Below are positions 18,072-27,131 of a DNA stretch of 64,000 bases, one piece after another (the first letter of the stretch is position 1; each line of letters starts with the position of its first letter). A model generated the notes under the pieces. That model was not told the origin of the DNA, ran no database searches, and was given only the letters and a program-made list of their open reading frames with translations. The stretch is from positions 588,578-652,577 of the forward strand of contig NZ_LMZQ01000001.1 in NCBI RefSeq assembly GCF_001442625.1. The letters are read 5' to 3'. A program made the position numbers and the translations under genes. Source of the stretch: Pedobacter ginsenosidimutans. GTDB taxonomy: Bacteria > Bacteroidota > Bacteroidia > Sphingobacteriales > Sphingobacteriaceae.

Positions 18072-18617
18072 TTAATTACTTTTTAATGCAAATTTTAACT
18101 TCTCCTCAAAAAGTACCGATTTAGTTTTAAACTGTGGGTCAGAAAAGGAAATATTAGCAGTAGCGTAAATAATCTTTCCATCTTTTCCTACCAAAACATT
18201 TGACGGAAAGCCGTGATTAATATTCAGTTTTCGGATCTCATCTTTGTTCAATGATATAATTTCATATCTGTAGCCGTTCCGTTTCTGAAAGCGCCTGGCA
18301 CTGGTGGGGCTATCATGGGTAATCCCGATAAACCTTACAGCCTTTTTGCCATATTTAGCTACCAGGTTATTTAATTCAGGCATTTCGGCTATGCAGGGCG
18401 GGCATTTTTCGAACCAAAAGTTAATCACCACTACCTGATTTTTTAAATCGGTATTGGAGAGTTGTTTTTTATTGATGGTTAAACCGTTAAAAGGAGGTAA
18501 ATCTTTACCTATTAAATCTTCAAAAAAAGTTTCCTGCGTAGCCCATTTAACAGGAGCATCTTGAGCCAATGCTATGAAAGAAAATACAGAGAATAGTAGA
18601 ATAAGGTAAATTTTCAT
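18072..18617 (-). CDS. TlpA-like thiol-disulfide oxidoreductase
   Basis: A 181-residue exported thioredoxin-fold protein. ATG at 18617 is used in place of the TTG one codon upstream. A signal peptide (to about FIALAQ) is followed by the redox centre WFEKCPPCIAEMP (CPPC near residues 72-75) and the cis-Pro loop HGFPSNVLVGKDGK near residue 145. It would act on exported proteins or as a reductant in the periplasm. It has no operon partner; the next gene upstream is 187 bp away, beyond a palindromic repeat. Confidence 0.85.
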   Translation of the reverse strand: MKIYLILLFSVFSFIALAQDAPVKWATQETFFEDLIGKDLPPFNGLTINKKQLSNTDLKNQVVVINFWFEKCPPCIAEMPELNNLVAKYGKKAVRFIGITHDSPTSARRFQKRNGYRYEIISLNKDEIRKLNINHGFPSNVLVGKDGKIIYATANISFSDPQFKTKSVLFEEKLKFALKSN

Positions 18618-18643
18618 CAACGCTAAATATAAAAAAAAGAGGG

Positions 18644-18765
18644 TGTATCATAAGGGCAATTTCACCTCAAATGCTGTCATGTTGTCCAAAGGACTCCTAG
18701 GGAGAGCCTCTCGAAACAAATTAAAGCGTATTTAAATAGGTCCTTCGACAGGCTCAGGATGACAA
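18644..18765. repeat. Palindromic intergenic repeat, TCCTTCGACAGGCTCA family, copy 2
   Basis: A 122-bp element nearly identical over its whole length to 62659-62777, including the GTATCATAAG left end, TTGTCCAAAGGACTCCTA, AAAGCGTATTTAA and GGTCCTTCGACAGGCTCAGG with a GATGACA end. Its two ends are partly inverted copies of each other. Confidence 0.8.
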
Positions 18766-18800
18766 ACCTATCTTTATCAAAAGAGGTTAAATGCATTTGC

Positions 18801-20168
18801 TTATTTAATCTTTTTATTTAGGTACTCAATTGCAGTATTCAGCGTTGCATCCTTATTGCCTATAAAATCTTTTACTGTTGGAATTACCTCGATATCAGGT
18901 TTTATGCCCTTGCCTACAAATTCACGCCCATCGGGATAAGTATCCTTTTTGGTACATACTCTTGCACTTCCTCCGCCAGGAAGATCAAACAAGTAAGGTT
19001 GTCCTGTACTGCCAAAAGAATTTCTGCCGATTTTCGTCATGTGTTTTTGTTTATCAGCATAAATCAAAAAGTCTTCAGCTGCTGAAGCAGTATTATGGCC
19101 AATTAACAGTACCGTTGGAACTACAATGCGCTTTGCCGAAAGCTTGTTTTTTAGTGGACGGTAATCTAAATTGTAAAAATAATTATCCTGATAGCTTAAA
19201 AGTGCCTTTTTGTTCCATTCACTGTTTACCGTATCTTTGGGAGAAGTATATTTCCCCCATGCCTTAAAGGCCGAGGTTAATTGTCGGGTAGAATAACGGG
19301 CACCATAAAGCAGGCTATCATTGGTAAGGTATTTCAATATGTAACTGCCGATCCCAGTATCTCCCCCTCCATTATTCCTTAAATCAATTATTATTGCTTT
19401 GGCTTGGTATAATTCTGGGAGCTTAGTGATAAAAAGAGAATCTATTTTCTCGTCTCCAAAAGAGTTAAGCGCAACATAAGCGACTTTATTAGGATACCAT
19501 TTAAAATCCAACAGCGATGATTCTGCAGGAAATGCAGGAAAAACTTCCTTTTCTTCGGTGCGTTTATGCGTTAATTTTAAGACTAAAATTTGTCCCTTTG
19601 GTTTTTTGATTTTGATTTCGAACTCACTTCCTTCAAGTCCCTGAAGCAATTTGCTAATACTCCAGTCCTGTAAAACATAATCAGTAGAGGAAGAAATATA
19701 AGGTGCAACATCTTCAGCTATGTATTTAGCGGTTGGTTTTCCATTTACCTCTATAACCTCACTTCCAACAGGAATTTCGTCCTTTTTGCTTAAATTAACA
19801 TGTGTAATAATTGCTTTATTCTCCACGTTTTCGATAAATAAGCGGTAATCTCCGAACATGGTATTCATTGGCTCAAAATCTTTACCATCTGGCATGAATA
19901 TATTAGTATGCCCATCCTTAAGCATTGCACAAAACCGCTGCATTTCGTGATAGTACTCGTAATCAGTTTTAGTTTCGGGAATGGAAGTAATCAATGCTTT
20001 ATAGGTGCTATCCCATTTAACACGATCTATTTTGTTTAAATAAACGAAGTTATAATTTACTTCCTGCCAAAATTTTGATAACCCGTAAATTTTGTCAGCT
20101 TTTGTTAATTTATTCGACTGGGCAAAAACAGCCATAGGCAAGAGCATTAATAAAAGAATTTTCTTCAT
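18801..20168 (-). CDS. S41-family (tail-specific/C-terminal processing) protease
   Basis: The start at 20168 is chosen because a signal peptide follows at once (MKKILLLMLLPMAVFAQ); a longer frame of 46 codons lacks signal character. The 455-residue protein has a tail-interacting region, a PDZ-like segment with IPVGSEVIEVNGKPT near residue 145, and the catalytic S41 domain: IIIDLRNNGGGDTGIG near residue 270, then IGHNTASAAEDFLIY with the nucleophile Ser near 365 and TKIGRNSFGSTGQP after it. It would cleave exported proteins at their C-termini in the periplasm. No operon partner is visible. Confidence 0.88.
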   Translation of the reverse strand: MKKILLLMLLPMAVFAQSNKLTKADKIYGLSKFWQEVNYNFVYLNKIDRVKWDSTYKALITSIPETKTDYEYYHEMQRFCAMLKDGHTNIFMPDGKDFEPMNTMFGDYRLFIENVENKAIITHVNLSKKDEIPVGSEVIEVNGKPTAKYIAEDVAPYISSSTDYVLQDWSISKLLQGLEGSEFEIKIKKPKGQILVLKLTHKRTEEKEVFPAFPAESSLLDFKWYPNKVAYVALNSFGDEKIDSLFITKLPELYQAKAIIIDLRNNGGGDTGIGSYILKYLTNDSLLYGARYSTRQLTSAFKAWGKYTSPKDTVNSEWNKKALLSYQDNYFYNLDYRPLKNKLSAKRIVVPTVLLIGHNTASAAEDFLIYADKQKHMTKIGRNSFGSTGQPYLFDLPGGGSARVCTKKDTYPDGREFVGKGIKPDIEVIPTVKDFIGNKDATLNTAIEYLNKKIK

Positions 20169-20306
20169 ATCATTTGTTTTATAAGATTTTGCTTCAATTT
20201 TTATACCACTTGAAAAATCCTCCCTGACATTAAAATTATGGCCGCCTGAAAAAACAGGGTGTTCGTAAACGGACACCACATATCCGATATCGAACAATAA
20301 AGACAT

Positions 20307-20333
20307 AAAAAAATCCTACCAATTTGGCAGGAC
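20307..20333 (-). terminator. Rho-independent terminator after the DUF4097-like gene
   Basis: On the minus strand a stem TCCTGCCA/TGGTAGGA with a 3-base loop is followed by TTTTTTT. It lies 28 bp beyond the stop at 20362. Confidence 0.85.
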
Positions 20334-20361
20334 TTTATAGTTTGTTTGGTTTTGAAAAATT

Positions 20362-21648
20362 TTATTTAAAGGTAACTGAACCATATTCGGTTTTAATAGA
20401 TACGTTAGCAGCACCACCACTACCAATTTTACCAGTATATTTTTTGGTTTCATCATCTTTGCTTACCAGGTTTGAGGTTACGTTAGCGCCATATTTAAAG
20501 CCCGCATACGAGGTAGAAACATTGAAGTTAGCGTTATAACGGTCTGCAAAACCTAATCCGATACTTACATATTCGCCACCGAAGGTGAAGTTTTTACAGG
20601 CCGGTGTAATTTCGCTCACATTTAAACGGTTATAATCCATGTTGATATTTGCATCACCATTAAGTGAGCCTAAAGTAACATTCGAATATTCTGCTTTAAC
20701 CGCAATTTTACCTGCTGATGCAATGTTTAGATCTCCATAGGCCTGTTTAGCAACCGTATTGCCTTTAACCGTGTTGATGTTTACTTTGGCATATTCTGCA
20801 TTTAAAAGCAGGTTGCCGCCAATAGTGCCAATGGTTAAACCCTTGCCGTATTGCACTTTAATATCAGCCGATTTTCTGATGGTATTGATGTTTACAGCAA
20901 CATACTCGGCATCAAGTTGTAAAGTACCAACAGCCCCAATGGTTACCGGGCCATTATATTCATGTTTTACCACTGCTGCATTCAGGTCCTGGATATCGCA
21001 TTTACCATATTGAACATTGATGTAGTTATTTACATTACTTAAATTGCCAGCAACCAGATTGCCATATTCTACCTTTAAAGAAGTTGGACCTGAAAAATTA
21101 CCCAATTCTACATTGCCATATTCTTGTGAAACCGTTAATGGGTTTACTGCTGGCATATATACCACGTAATTTACTTTCACTTCCCTCCGCCAGGTGGTTA
21201 CTCCATTTTTCACCCCACGGCCATAACGTCCGTTTCTATCACCCATGTTTGTTCTGAAAGTAACTACATCTCCGTTTTTAGTCGCATCAATACTTATCCC
21301 ATCAATCAGTTTTTGCGCGTCATTATCCGAACTGCTGTAAGCTTTAATATCTACATCAACACGTACTTCTTTTTTATCCCAGGTTTTAATGGTGATCGAT
21401 CCATATTGGTTGTTTAAATTAACCTTATCGTTATTATCTACATTAAAACTCTTGCTAAAAGATTTTGAACGTTCGGCATCGCTGGCCGTTTGCCTATGTT
21501 TTGAAGTGCTAACCATCGCCAGTGTTGAAGATTTCTCTACATTTCCGACAATTACATTCTCAGACGGGGTATTTACCGCAACTTCTTGTGCATTAATTTT
21601 TACGGCGATTAAAGCCATAAAGGCCAAAAATATTTTTATTGTTTTCAT
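20362..21648 (-). CDS. Exported DUF4097-like beta-repeat protein
   Basis: A 428-residue protein with a signal peptide of about 20 residues. The mature part is a long series of short beta-strand repeats of the type N-V-x-Y-G-x-x-x-I, for example LKVEYGNLVAGNL, INVQYGKCDIQDL and VKAEYSNVTLGSL, as in putative adhesin/DUF4097 beta-helix proteins. It has no catalytic motif. It lies 137 bp downstream of an ECF sigma/anti-sigma pair on the same strand and is followed by a terminator, so it is the likely last gene and target of that regulon. A cell-envelope surface or stress role is inferred. Confidence 0.7.
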   Translation of the reverse strand: MKTIKIFLAFMALIAVKINAQEVAVNTPSENVIVGNVEKSSTLAMVSTSKHRQTASDAERSKSFSKSFNVDNNDKVNLNNQYGSITIKTWDKKEVRVDVDIKAYSSSDNDAQKLIDGISIDATKNGDVVTFRTNMGDRNGRYGRGVKNGVTTWRREVKVNYVVYMPAVNPLTVSQEYGNVELGNFSGPTSLKVEYGNLVAGNLSNVNNYINVQYGKCDIQDLNAAVVKHEYNGPVTIGAVGTLQLDAEYVAVNINTIRKSADIKVQYGKGLTIGTIGGNLLLNAEYAKVNINTVKGNTVAKQAYGDLNIASAGKIAVKAEYSNVTLGSLNGDANINMDYNRLNVSEITPACKNFTFGGEYVSIGLGFADRYNANFNVSTSYAGFKYGANVTSNLVSKDDETKKYTGKIGSGGAANVSIKTEYGSVTFK

Positions 21649-21785
21649 GTTGTTAATTGTTAAACATTTAATGGCTTAAAACCTGCCGGCTGGCAATAAG
21701 CAATTTAATGTGGTGAGCGTATCTACCAGTAATAAGTATCTGGAATCAAGTATCGAGACTGATCTGGCTACTGTTTCAACTTGGT

Positions 21786-22313
21786 TTAAATCTGGTTAAC
21801 CCTTTTATAGTCGTCAACCTGGTTAATAATTAATAATTGTTGTTTTAATAACTGCAGCTGTATTTCTCGGTTTTTAACCATGGCCTTTACCACAAAAGTT
21901 TGGTTGGGCGAGGTTGGCAGCTCTGCTTTTAATCTTTCGTAATCTTCATCAAGCTTTTTAAGATCAGCAGTAAATTTTTTATACAATTCTGGATTCGCAG
22001 AAGCGAAAATGGCCAAACTATCTCTTTTTTCGGTAATTAAACCTGCGAAGTGGACTTCTTTTTTAGCATATGAAGCGCTAACGTCGGCTATTTCTAAATC
22101 TTTGTTTTGTAATTTTCCTACGTATAACCAGGCTAAACCGAAAACCACCACGATAGCTGCTGCTGCACTCATCCATAAATACAGCTTTGCCGGTTTTTTT
22201 TTCTTTTTGTTGTCTAATTCCTGTTCAATCTTTGCCCAAAGTCCTGCCGATGGCTCCATTACATCGAAAGCTTTACGGTTTTCCTTTACAAAGGTTTCTA
22301 ATCTATTATTCAT
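21786..22313 (-). CDS. Probable anti-sigma factor, single-pass membrane protein
   Basis: A 175-residue protein whose start overlaps the sigma-factor gene by 8 bp. The N-terminal cytoplasmic segment (about 1-43) includes LWAKIEQELDNKKKKK, then one membrane helix (LYLWMSAAAAIVVVFGLAWLYV, about 44-65), then a charged helical periplasmic part. There is no HxxxCxxC zinc motif, so it would not be a ZAS-type anti-sigma. The role is inferred from the overlap with the ECF gene and the topology. Confidence 0.75.
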   Translation of the reverse strand: MNNRLETFVKENRKAFDVMEPSAGLWAKIEQELDNKKKKKPAKLYLWMSAAAAIVVVFGLAWLYVGKLQNKDLEIADVSASYAKKEVHFAGLITEKRDSLAIFASANPELYKKFTADLKKLDEDYERLKAELPTSPNQTFVVKAMVKNREIQLQLLKQQLLIINQVDDYKRVNQI

Positions 22314-22863
22314 CTCTCATCCCTTTCTGTTCTAAAATACTTTTTAACTTCTTTTTCGCCCTCATGTACTGTGTGCGGCTTGTATTTTCACTTATTTTTA
22401 AAATGTGTGCAATTTCTTCATGGTCGTAACCTTCTAAAAGGTATAAACTCAACACTACTCTATAACCATCTGGCAATTCGGTAATGGCTGTTCTAATTTC
22501 ATCAGCTTGCAACCGTACTTCACTGTCGTCAAAACTATCCTCATCAGGCACTTCCGATAGCTCATCGGTACTTACAAACTCCATCTTACGCTTACGTAAA
22601 TAATTGATGGATTTATTAATCACGATCTGCTTTAACCAAAGCCCGAAAGTGGTTTCCTGCCTAAAATCTACAATTCTGGTAAAAGCATCCAAAAATGCTT
22701 CCTGTAAAACATCTTCTGCCTCTTCTTCGTAATTTAAAATGCGCAGCGCCACATTATACATGGCCTTTGCATACAGCTTGTACAATTCAAACTGTGCTGC
22801 GCGGCTGCCCTGCATGCATTTTTTTACGAGTTCTAGGTTCTTATCGATGTATACGGCTTCCAA
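22306..22863 (-). CDS. ECF RNA polymerase sigma factor
   Basis: A 185-residue sigma-70 family protein of the extracytoplasmic-function type. Region 2 lies at about residues 20-90 (AMYNVALRILNYEEEAEDVLQEAFLDAF) and region 4 at about 120-175 (LPDGYRVVLSLYLLEGYDHEEIA, then a helix-turn-helix ending RAKKKLKS). The frame opens at a TTG at 22863; an in-frame stop lies upstream and the next ATG would delete region 2, so TTG is required. It overlaps the anti-sigma gene by 8 bp. The regulon probably includes the DUF4097-like gene two positions downstream. Confidence 0.9.
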   Translation of the reverse strand: MEAVYIDKNLELVKKCMQGSRAAQFELYKLYAKAMYNVALRILNYEEEAEDVLQEAFLDAFTRIVDFRQETTFGLWLKQIVINKSINYLRKRKMEFVSTDELSEVPDEDSFDDSEVRLQADEIRTAITELPDGYRVVLSLYLLEGYDHEEIAHILKISENTSRTQYMRAKKKLKSILEQKGMRDE

Positions 22864-23040
22864 AATTTCGAATATTCTGATTATAAGACATAAGGGATTT
22901 TAAAACGTTGCATCAAGGTAGAAAAAAGTTTAGAAATATGTTAATACAGTGTTAAGATTAGGAATCAAATATGCTGCTATGTTCAGGAGCGAAGCATAAA
23001 ATGACTTCTTCATTCCGTTAAAAAATGTTTTTATATTGAA

Positions 23041-23235
23041 TAGGAAACGAGTGGTTCTGTGCTCTTGGCAATTTCAGTCCCGCTTTCTGGTACGAGTTCC
23101 GATGCTAATTTAGTGCCGATTTATCGGTAAAGGATCGGAAGCTCTTCCCCACAATCGGGTTTATTTAACAAAGTTTGGTGCCCTGAAGCAAACCGCTGCT
23201 ACAGCAACTATGAAATGCTACCCTTTCATTTCCAA
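23041..23235. repeat. MITE-like element, copy A
   Basis: It begins TAGGAAACGAGTGG and ends CCCTTTCATTTCC, which are imperfect terminal inverted repeats. Inside are the hairpin GAGTTCCGAT/ATCGGAAGCTC (here with an insertion in the loop) and the small hairpin ending AATCGGGTTTA. The 711-bp gap 22864-23574 has no gene; it contains this copy and copy B. Related elements are at 50108-50548. Confidence 0.7.
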
Positions 23236-23258
23236 AACCTAACAATAATTTACAATAT

Positions 23259-23395
23259 TAGGAAATGACTGGTTCCATGCTCTTGGCAATTTCAGCCCTG
23301 CTTTTTGGTACGAGTTCCGATGAAGGATCGGAAGCTCTTCCCGACAATCAGGTTTATTTGACAAAGTTCAGTGCAGGAAATTCAAATATTTCATC
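23259..23395. repeat. MITE-like element, copy B (right end lost)
   Basis: It opens TAGGAAATGACTGG, 218 bp after the start of copy A, and shares the GCTCTTGGCAATTTCAG block and the TGGTACGAGTTCCGAT hairpin with it. No right-hand TTTCATTTCC end is seen, so it is probably truncated. The right boundary is approximate. Confidence 0.6.
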
Positions 23396-23574
23396 CGCCA
23401 AATGGGTTGCTGATGGGATAACCTAATTATTGAATAACTAAAAATAAATTCTTTAGACGTATCAAATAATGTATTTAATCTGAAAAAGTAAAAGCCCCGA
23501 GCTACCAATTATATTATTTATTATCTTGATAAAGAATACCACTGTAGTTATTAAGGGCTATCACATAGCTAGCC

Positions 23575-24345
23575 TTATATTTCCTTTTTTTCTTTTTTTT
23601 TCTCGAATTGTTCAATTAGCTGCATTAATTTATCAGAATAATTAAGATGTGTTTCTTTAATTTCGTAAATTATGTCATTTCTGATTTTAACAGCAGGCTT
23701 AGATGGATCATCAGAATACAATGTAACAAAATGAGTTCTAATAAGCTTACTATTCTTTTCTGCATCTAATCTTTTCGAGTATGAGAATTTTACCCATTTT
23801 AAATTCTTATCGAAATAACGATAAATCGTATCTGAATACTCTGCATCCAGCTTAGGTGGCGTAAAGGTTTCAGTAATCTGATTCCTGTTTTTTTTTGTGG
23901 CAATAGGCCTATTTAATTCGAGATCGAAAAGATTAAGGTTGCCGGGATCAATCGCTCTTTCTACCAAAAAAGAATCAAGCGAAAATGTAGTGCATTCTTT
24001 AAGATTTTTAGATTCAAACTTTAGCCCTTGTTTTGATCCATTTTGTATAATGTAAAAGTTAGATGAAGTATCTTTAGGGACTAATTCACTTATTAAAGTG
24101 TCGTTTACCTTTCCACGCTTAATAAATTCATATTCAATTGAAGGATTTTCATATATCGTATAATCTTTAAAATAAATAACTTTAAAGCTATCAGTTTCTA
24201 AACCTACTGAATCATTGGAATAAGTGTCCTTAAAATGAGATATAAGCGTAATCGACCTCAATTTATCTTTGGCTTTATCCCCCCTTTTAAAGGCAAAAAC
24301 AAAGTACAATAAAGTGACCAGAATTAGTATATTAATTATTTTCAT
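23575..24345 (-). CDS. Hypothetical membrane-anchored or exported protein
   Basis: A 256-residue protein, not recognised. Residues 4-19 form a hydrophobic signal or anchor (INILILVTLLYFVFAF), and the rest is mostly beta-strand with many charged residues, ending in a Lys/Glu-rich tail (EKKKEKKEI). There is no lipobox. Its ATG lies 2 bases after the stop of the broken lipoprotein gene upstream on the same strand, so the two were probably an operon. The composition is AT-rich compared with the pectin genes, like its neighbour. Confidence 0.65.
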   Translation of the reverse strand: MKIINILILVTLLYFVFAFKRGDKAKDKLRSITLISHFKDTYSNDSVGLETDSFKVIYFKDYTIYENPSIEYEFIKRGKVNDTLISELVPKDTSSNFYIIQNGSKQGLKFESKNLKECTTFSLDSFLVERAIDPGNLNLFDLELNRPIATKKNRNQITETFTPPKLDAEYSDTIYRYFDKNLKWVKFSYSKRLDAEKNSKLIRTHFVTLYSDDPSKPAVKIRNDIIYEIKETHLNYSDKLMQLIEQFEKKKEKKEI

Positions 24346-24347
24346 TG

Positions 24348-25485
24348 TTAATATACTAATTCTGATAAATGCCAGGCTTGCGGTGCAACCTTGTCTTTTG
24401 AGTACACGCTCTCCATTACCCCGTTTCTCATATAAGTACGTTTATCTTTAAAAGACAATTTTATTCTTGCGGTCTTCTCATCACTTTTATCTTCTGCATA
24501 ATTTAAAACTGGCTCCGCGGATTGGCCAGGTACGCTTCCTTCTGCTGCCATACTTAAATGATCCAGACCTGTGATATAGTCATCTCCAATGATGGCTTTT
24601 CTGATTTTAATTTTTTCAAAACTTTTAAATTTTAACGATCCGGAACGATAGGCGTACCAACTAACATAAACATTCCTAATGTCAGCCTCACTTTCACCTA
24701 CAGACTGGGAAATTTTAGTATCATCTTCATCTCCCCAATTAATATCAATATCCTCAAAAATATTTTCTGTATTTTCTTCTACCCCCCATCCTCAGGATTT
24801 ACAGGTTGATCTCCGGCTGTACATGTTCGGTACACAAACTGTTCATATGAACTAACTGCTATACCATCGATGTAAACTGTTGTTACTAAGTACCAATCAA
24901 TGCACTGTGCTTGCGATGACAGTTTGATTATATCATTTGAGCTCAACGCCAGTTTTTCACCTGATTTCCCACTAATTGAATGTAAATTTTTAGAAGATTG
25001 ATTTAAATCAATTGATGTTCTTCCGTTTTGATTATAAATTATTGTTTTATCTCCCTGAAAATATCTGTTATAAATATTAATTTCAGTGAAAGCAGATAGA
25101 TATAGACCCTTAACCGTTAATTTGTATTTTCATTCATTTTCTTTACGGAAGCTATTTTATAGTCGTAGTTGTTTTCATCATTTACTATAATAACGGCAAA
25201 TTCTGTGTGTTTGTCTGATGCTCTTCGAAGATTAGTCTGAACTATTGCTACAAGAAGAGATTTACCATCAATATCTTCAATTAATGCCTTTTCCCACTTT
25301 GGATTAAATTTTAATTTCACTGAATCTCCTGCAGATGAAATAAAAATAGATTTAATATTTTTTTGTTGGTTCAGATACCAGTTCATTGCTTTTTCAGCAT
25401 GCGATAGGTTCGAAATTGAAGCATCTTTTTTTACAACTGTTAAGGATGAAAAAAATTGAGAATAGTAATGGCATGATTTTGCCAT
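24348..25485 (-). pseudogene. Broken lipoprotein gene with several homopolymer frameshifts
   Basis: Three separate reading frames on the minus strand join into one sensible protein if homopolymer indels are corrected. A lipoprotein signal peptide in one frame (MPLLFSIFFILNSCKK from 25474) must pass into the next frame at an A7 run (25426-25432). That frame gives DASISNLSHAEKAMNWYLNQ up to a TAA at 25117, where an A4 run (25127-25130) must gain one base to continue as KYKLTVKGLYLSAF. This second part ends at a TAG beside a G6 run (24782-24787), after which the third frame continues as VEENTENIFEDIDINWGDED to the stop at 24348. The style (lipobox, AEKAMNWY, CIDWYLVTTVYIDG) is like large families of Pedobacter secreted lipoproteins of unknown function. 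A start at 25485 (ATG GCA AAA) would need one more base as well. Confidence 0.75.
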
Positions 25486-25895
25486 ACCTAATCTAGGCTT
25501 TTTGTTTAAGATCATTTTATGAGCAGTTAATTTACTTGTAGTATAATACCTGCTAATATATAAAAAAAGGTCATTATTATTTGTCTTATAATAAGTAGTT
25601 AGATGACTTATTATATGTCTTTTAGGAAATTGAGTAAGGGCCAAACAAAGGAAAAATAGGTGACTAATTTTTAAATAATTCCTGTATTATAATCTTAATA
25701 AACTTATAATAATGAAAAATTGATAAATAAATTTGGGCTATTTTAGTTTTACGCTTCAATTAATGTCCCAATCTCTAAATGATAAATGTTTATTTCTTTC
25801 GCAAAAGATATCTTATATTAAAAAGAAAATTCTTTATTTTAAATTCTGAATAGCTGCTTATAGCTGGCTATTGCCAATATATTTTACTTCATGCC

Positions 25896-26300
25896 ATGGA
25901 AACCGATTTAATCATTTCAGCAATAAACGAATTACACAAAAAAGCAGATCAGGCTTTAGAAAGTAAGGATATAACGGCCTATACTGCGATGTTTGATGAC
26001 AGCATAACTTATACCCCTGCAGAAGGTATCGCGCTTAATAAACGCGATTATACACTCGATTTAAAAAAGTATTTTGGCCATATTAAGGAAATCCACACCA
26101 GCTATTATCGCATTAAATCCTCTTTTGAAAACGAAGTTTTTACTGAAAAAATAGCCCGGAAATCAGTCATTTTAAAACCTAATCTGCTTATTTTCTCTAA
26201 AAAACAAACCATCCAGACAGAAGAAATCTACCACTGGAAAAACATTAAAGGTGAGTGGAAAGTAATCGCTGTAGAAATCGTGCTGGAAGAGAAATACTAA
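25896..26300 (+). CDS. NTF2/SnoaL-like (DUF4440-type) protein
   Basis: A 134-residue cytoplasmic protein. The N-terminal helix INELHKKADQALESKDITAY and the following YTAMFDDSITYTPAEG strand pattern resemble the cone-shaped NTF2-like fold; the C-terminal strands end HWKNIKGEWKVIAVEI, a typical last-strand motif. The function is unknown. It is the first gene of a three-gene operon: its TAA shares one base with the ATG of the DUF4265-like gene. The 250 bp upstream is AT-rich with no other feature seen. Confidence 0.65.
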   Translation: METDLIISAINELHKKADQALESKDITAYTAMFDDSITYTPAEGIALNKRDYTLDLKKYFGHIKEIHTSYYRIKSSFENEVFTEKIARKSVILKPNLLIFSKKQTIQTEEIYHWKNIKGEWKVIAVEIVLEEKY

Positions 26301-26770
26301 TGACTGAAGATAAACTGGTAAAAGTCCTCTTTGCTTTTCATAGTGATGCCTTGGAGGAATGGACAATAGAAACCATGTGGTGCGAAACTGTAGATCAGGA
26401 AAAAGGTCATTATAAGATTGAAAACATTCCTTTTTATGCACCCTTTGCCTACAACGACCTCGTATTTGCAGAATATGATGAAGATGAAGGTATGTTAACC
26501 TATCGCGAAACTGTTGCTTTTTCGGGCCACTCTACTATTCAGGTGGTATTAATGGACAAAGACGCAAGTTCTACTAATGAAATCATTACAATGCTTGAAG
26601 CTTTAGGGGCTGAAATTGAAAAATTTAGTAATGACTATTTCGTAATTGATATCTCGCCAAGTTTAAATTATAAAACCATAAATGATGAATTAAAGAATTT
26701 GACAGAAAAAGAGATTATTGATTACGCCGAAAGCTGCTTAGATGATAAGCATCAATTTCAAATAACATGA
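26300..26770 (+). CDS. DUF4265-like protein
   Basis: The start is taken at 26300, where the ATG overlaps the upstream TAA; the longer frame overlaps the previous gene by 45 bp. The 156-residue product resembles DUF4265: VKVLFAFHSDALEEWTIETMW at the N-terminus and the IENIPFYAPFAYNDLVFAEY segment are typical. A C-terminal ACT-like half has LEALGAEIEKFSNDYFVIDI. Members occur singly or near immunity-like genes; no function is established. Confidence 0.7.
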   Translation: MTEDKLVKVLFAFHSDALEEWTIETMWCETVDQEKGHYKIENIPFYAPFAYNDLVFAEYDEDEGMLTYRETVAFSGHSTIQVVLMDKDASSTNEIITMLEALGAEIEKFSNDYFVIDISPSLNYKTINDELKNLTEKEIIDYAESCLDDKHQFQIT

Positions 26771-27036
26771 TTTTAAAAAGAACAGCGTATTACATAATTT
26801 TAATGATGGCAATAATCGGCATCTTCTTATTCCCTTATGGAATACTTAATACAATGGTAAGCCTGAAATATGAAACAGACAAGGCTAGTGACTGTATTTC
26901 AATAATTTCAGGAGATAATCTTTGTGAGCGTATCAGAAATATGAAAGTTTACTTTATTATTTCTGTAATCCTTACGGCTATTCTCATAATTTTTAAAAGA
27001 AGAATGTTGATGCAAAAAATACCGTCTCCTAAATAA
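26767..27036 (+). CDS. Small hypothetical membrane protein with two helices
   Basis: An 89-residue protein overlapping the DUF4265-like gene by 4 bp (ATGA), so translationally coupled. Hydrophobic helices lie at about residues 8-30 and 60-78, separated by a loop with two cysteines (KASDCISIISGDNLCERI) that could form a disulfide outside the cytoplasm. No family recognised. Confidence 0.6.
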   Translation: MILKRTAYYIILMMAIIGIFLFPYGILNTMVSLKYETDKASDCISIISGDNLCERIRNMKVYFIISVILTAILIIFKRRMLMQKIPSPK

Positions 27037-27131
27037 TTAGCCTCCTCCTTTTTTGACCTACATCAAAGTTTAAGATTTTTAATGGCTGCACCTTTGCAAC
27101 ATTATAAATTATAAATTAAACAGATCAAAAA

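Noticed and set aside
18878..19267. 129-residue plus-strand frame inside the S41 protease gene
   Set aside because: Antisense shadow; no signal peptide or family motif.
23041..23395. Tandem repeats as a possible CRISPR array
   Set aside because: Units are about 200 bp with terminal inverted repeats and no regular short repeats with spacers; no cas gene nearby.
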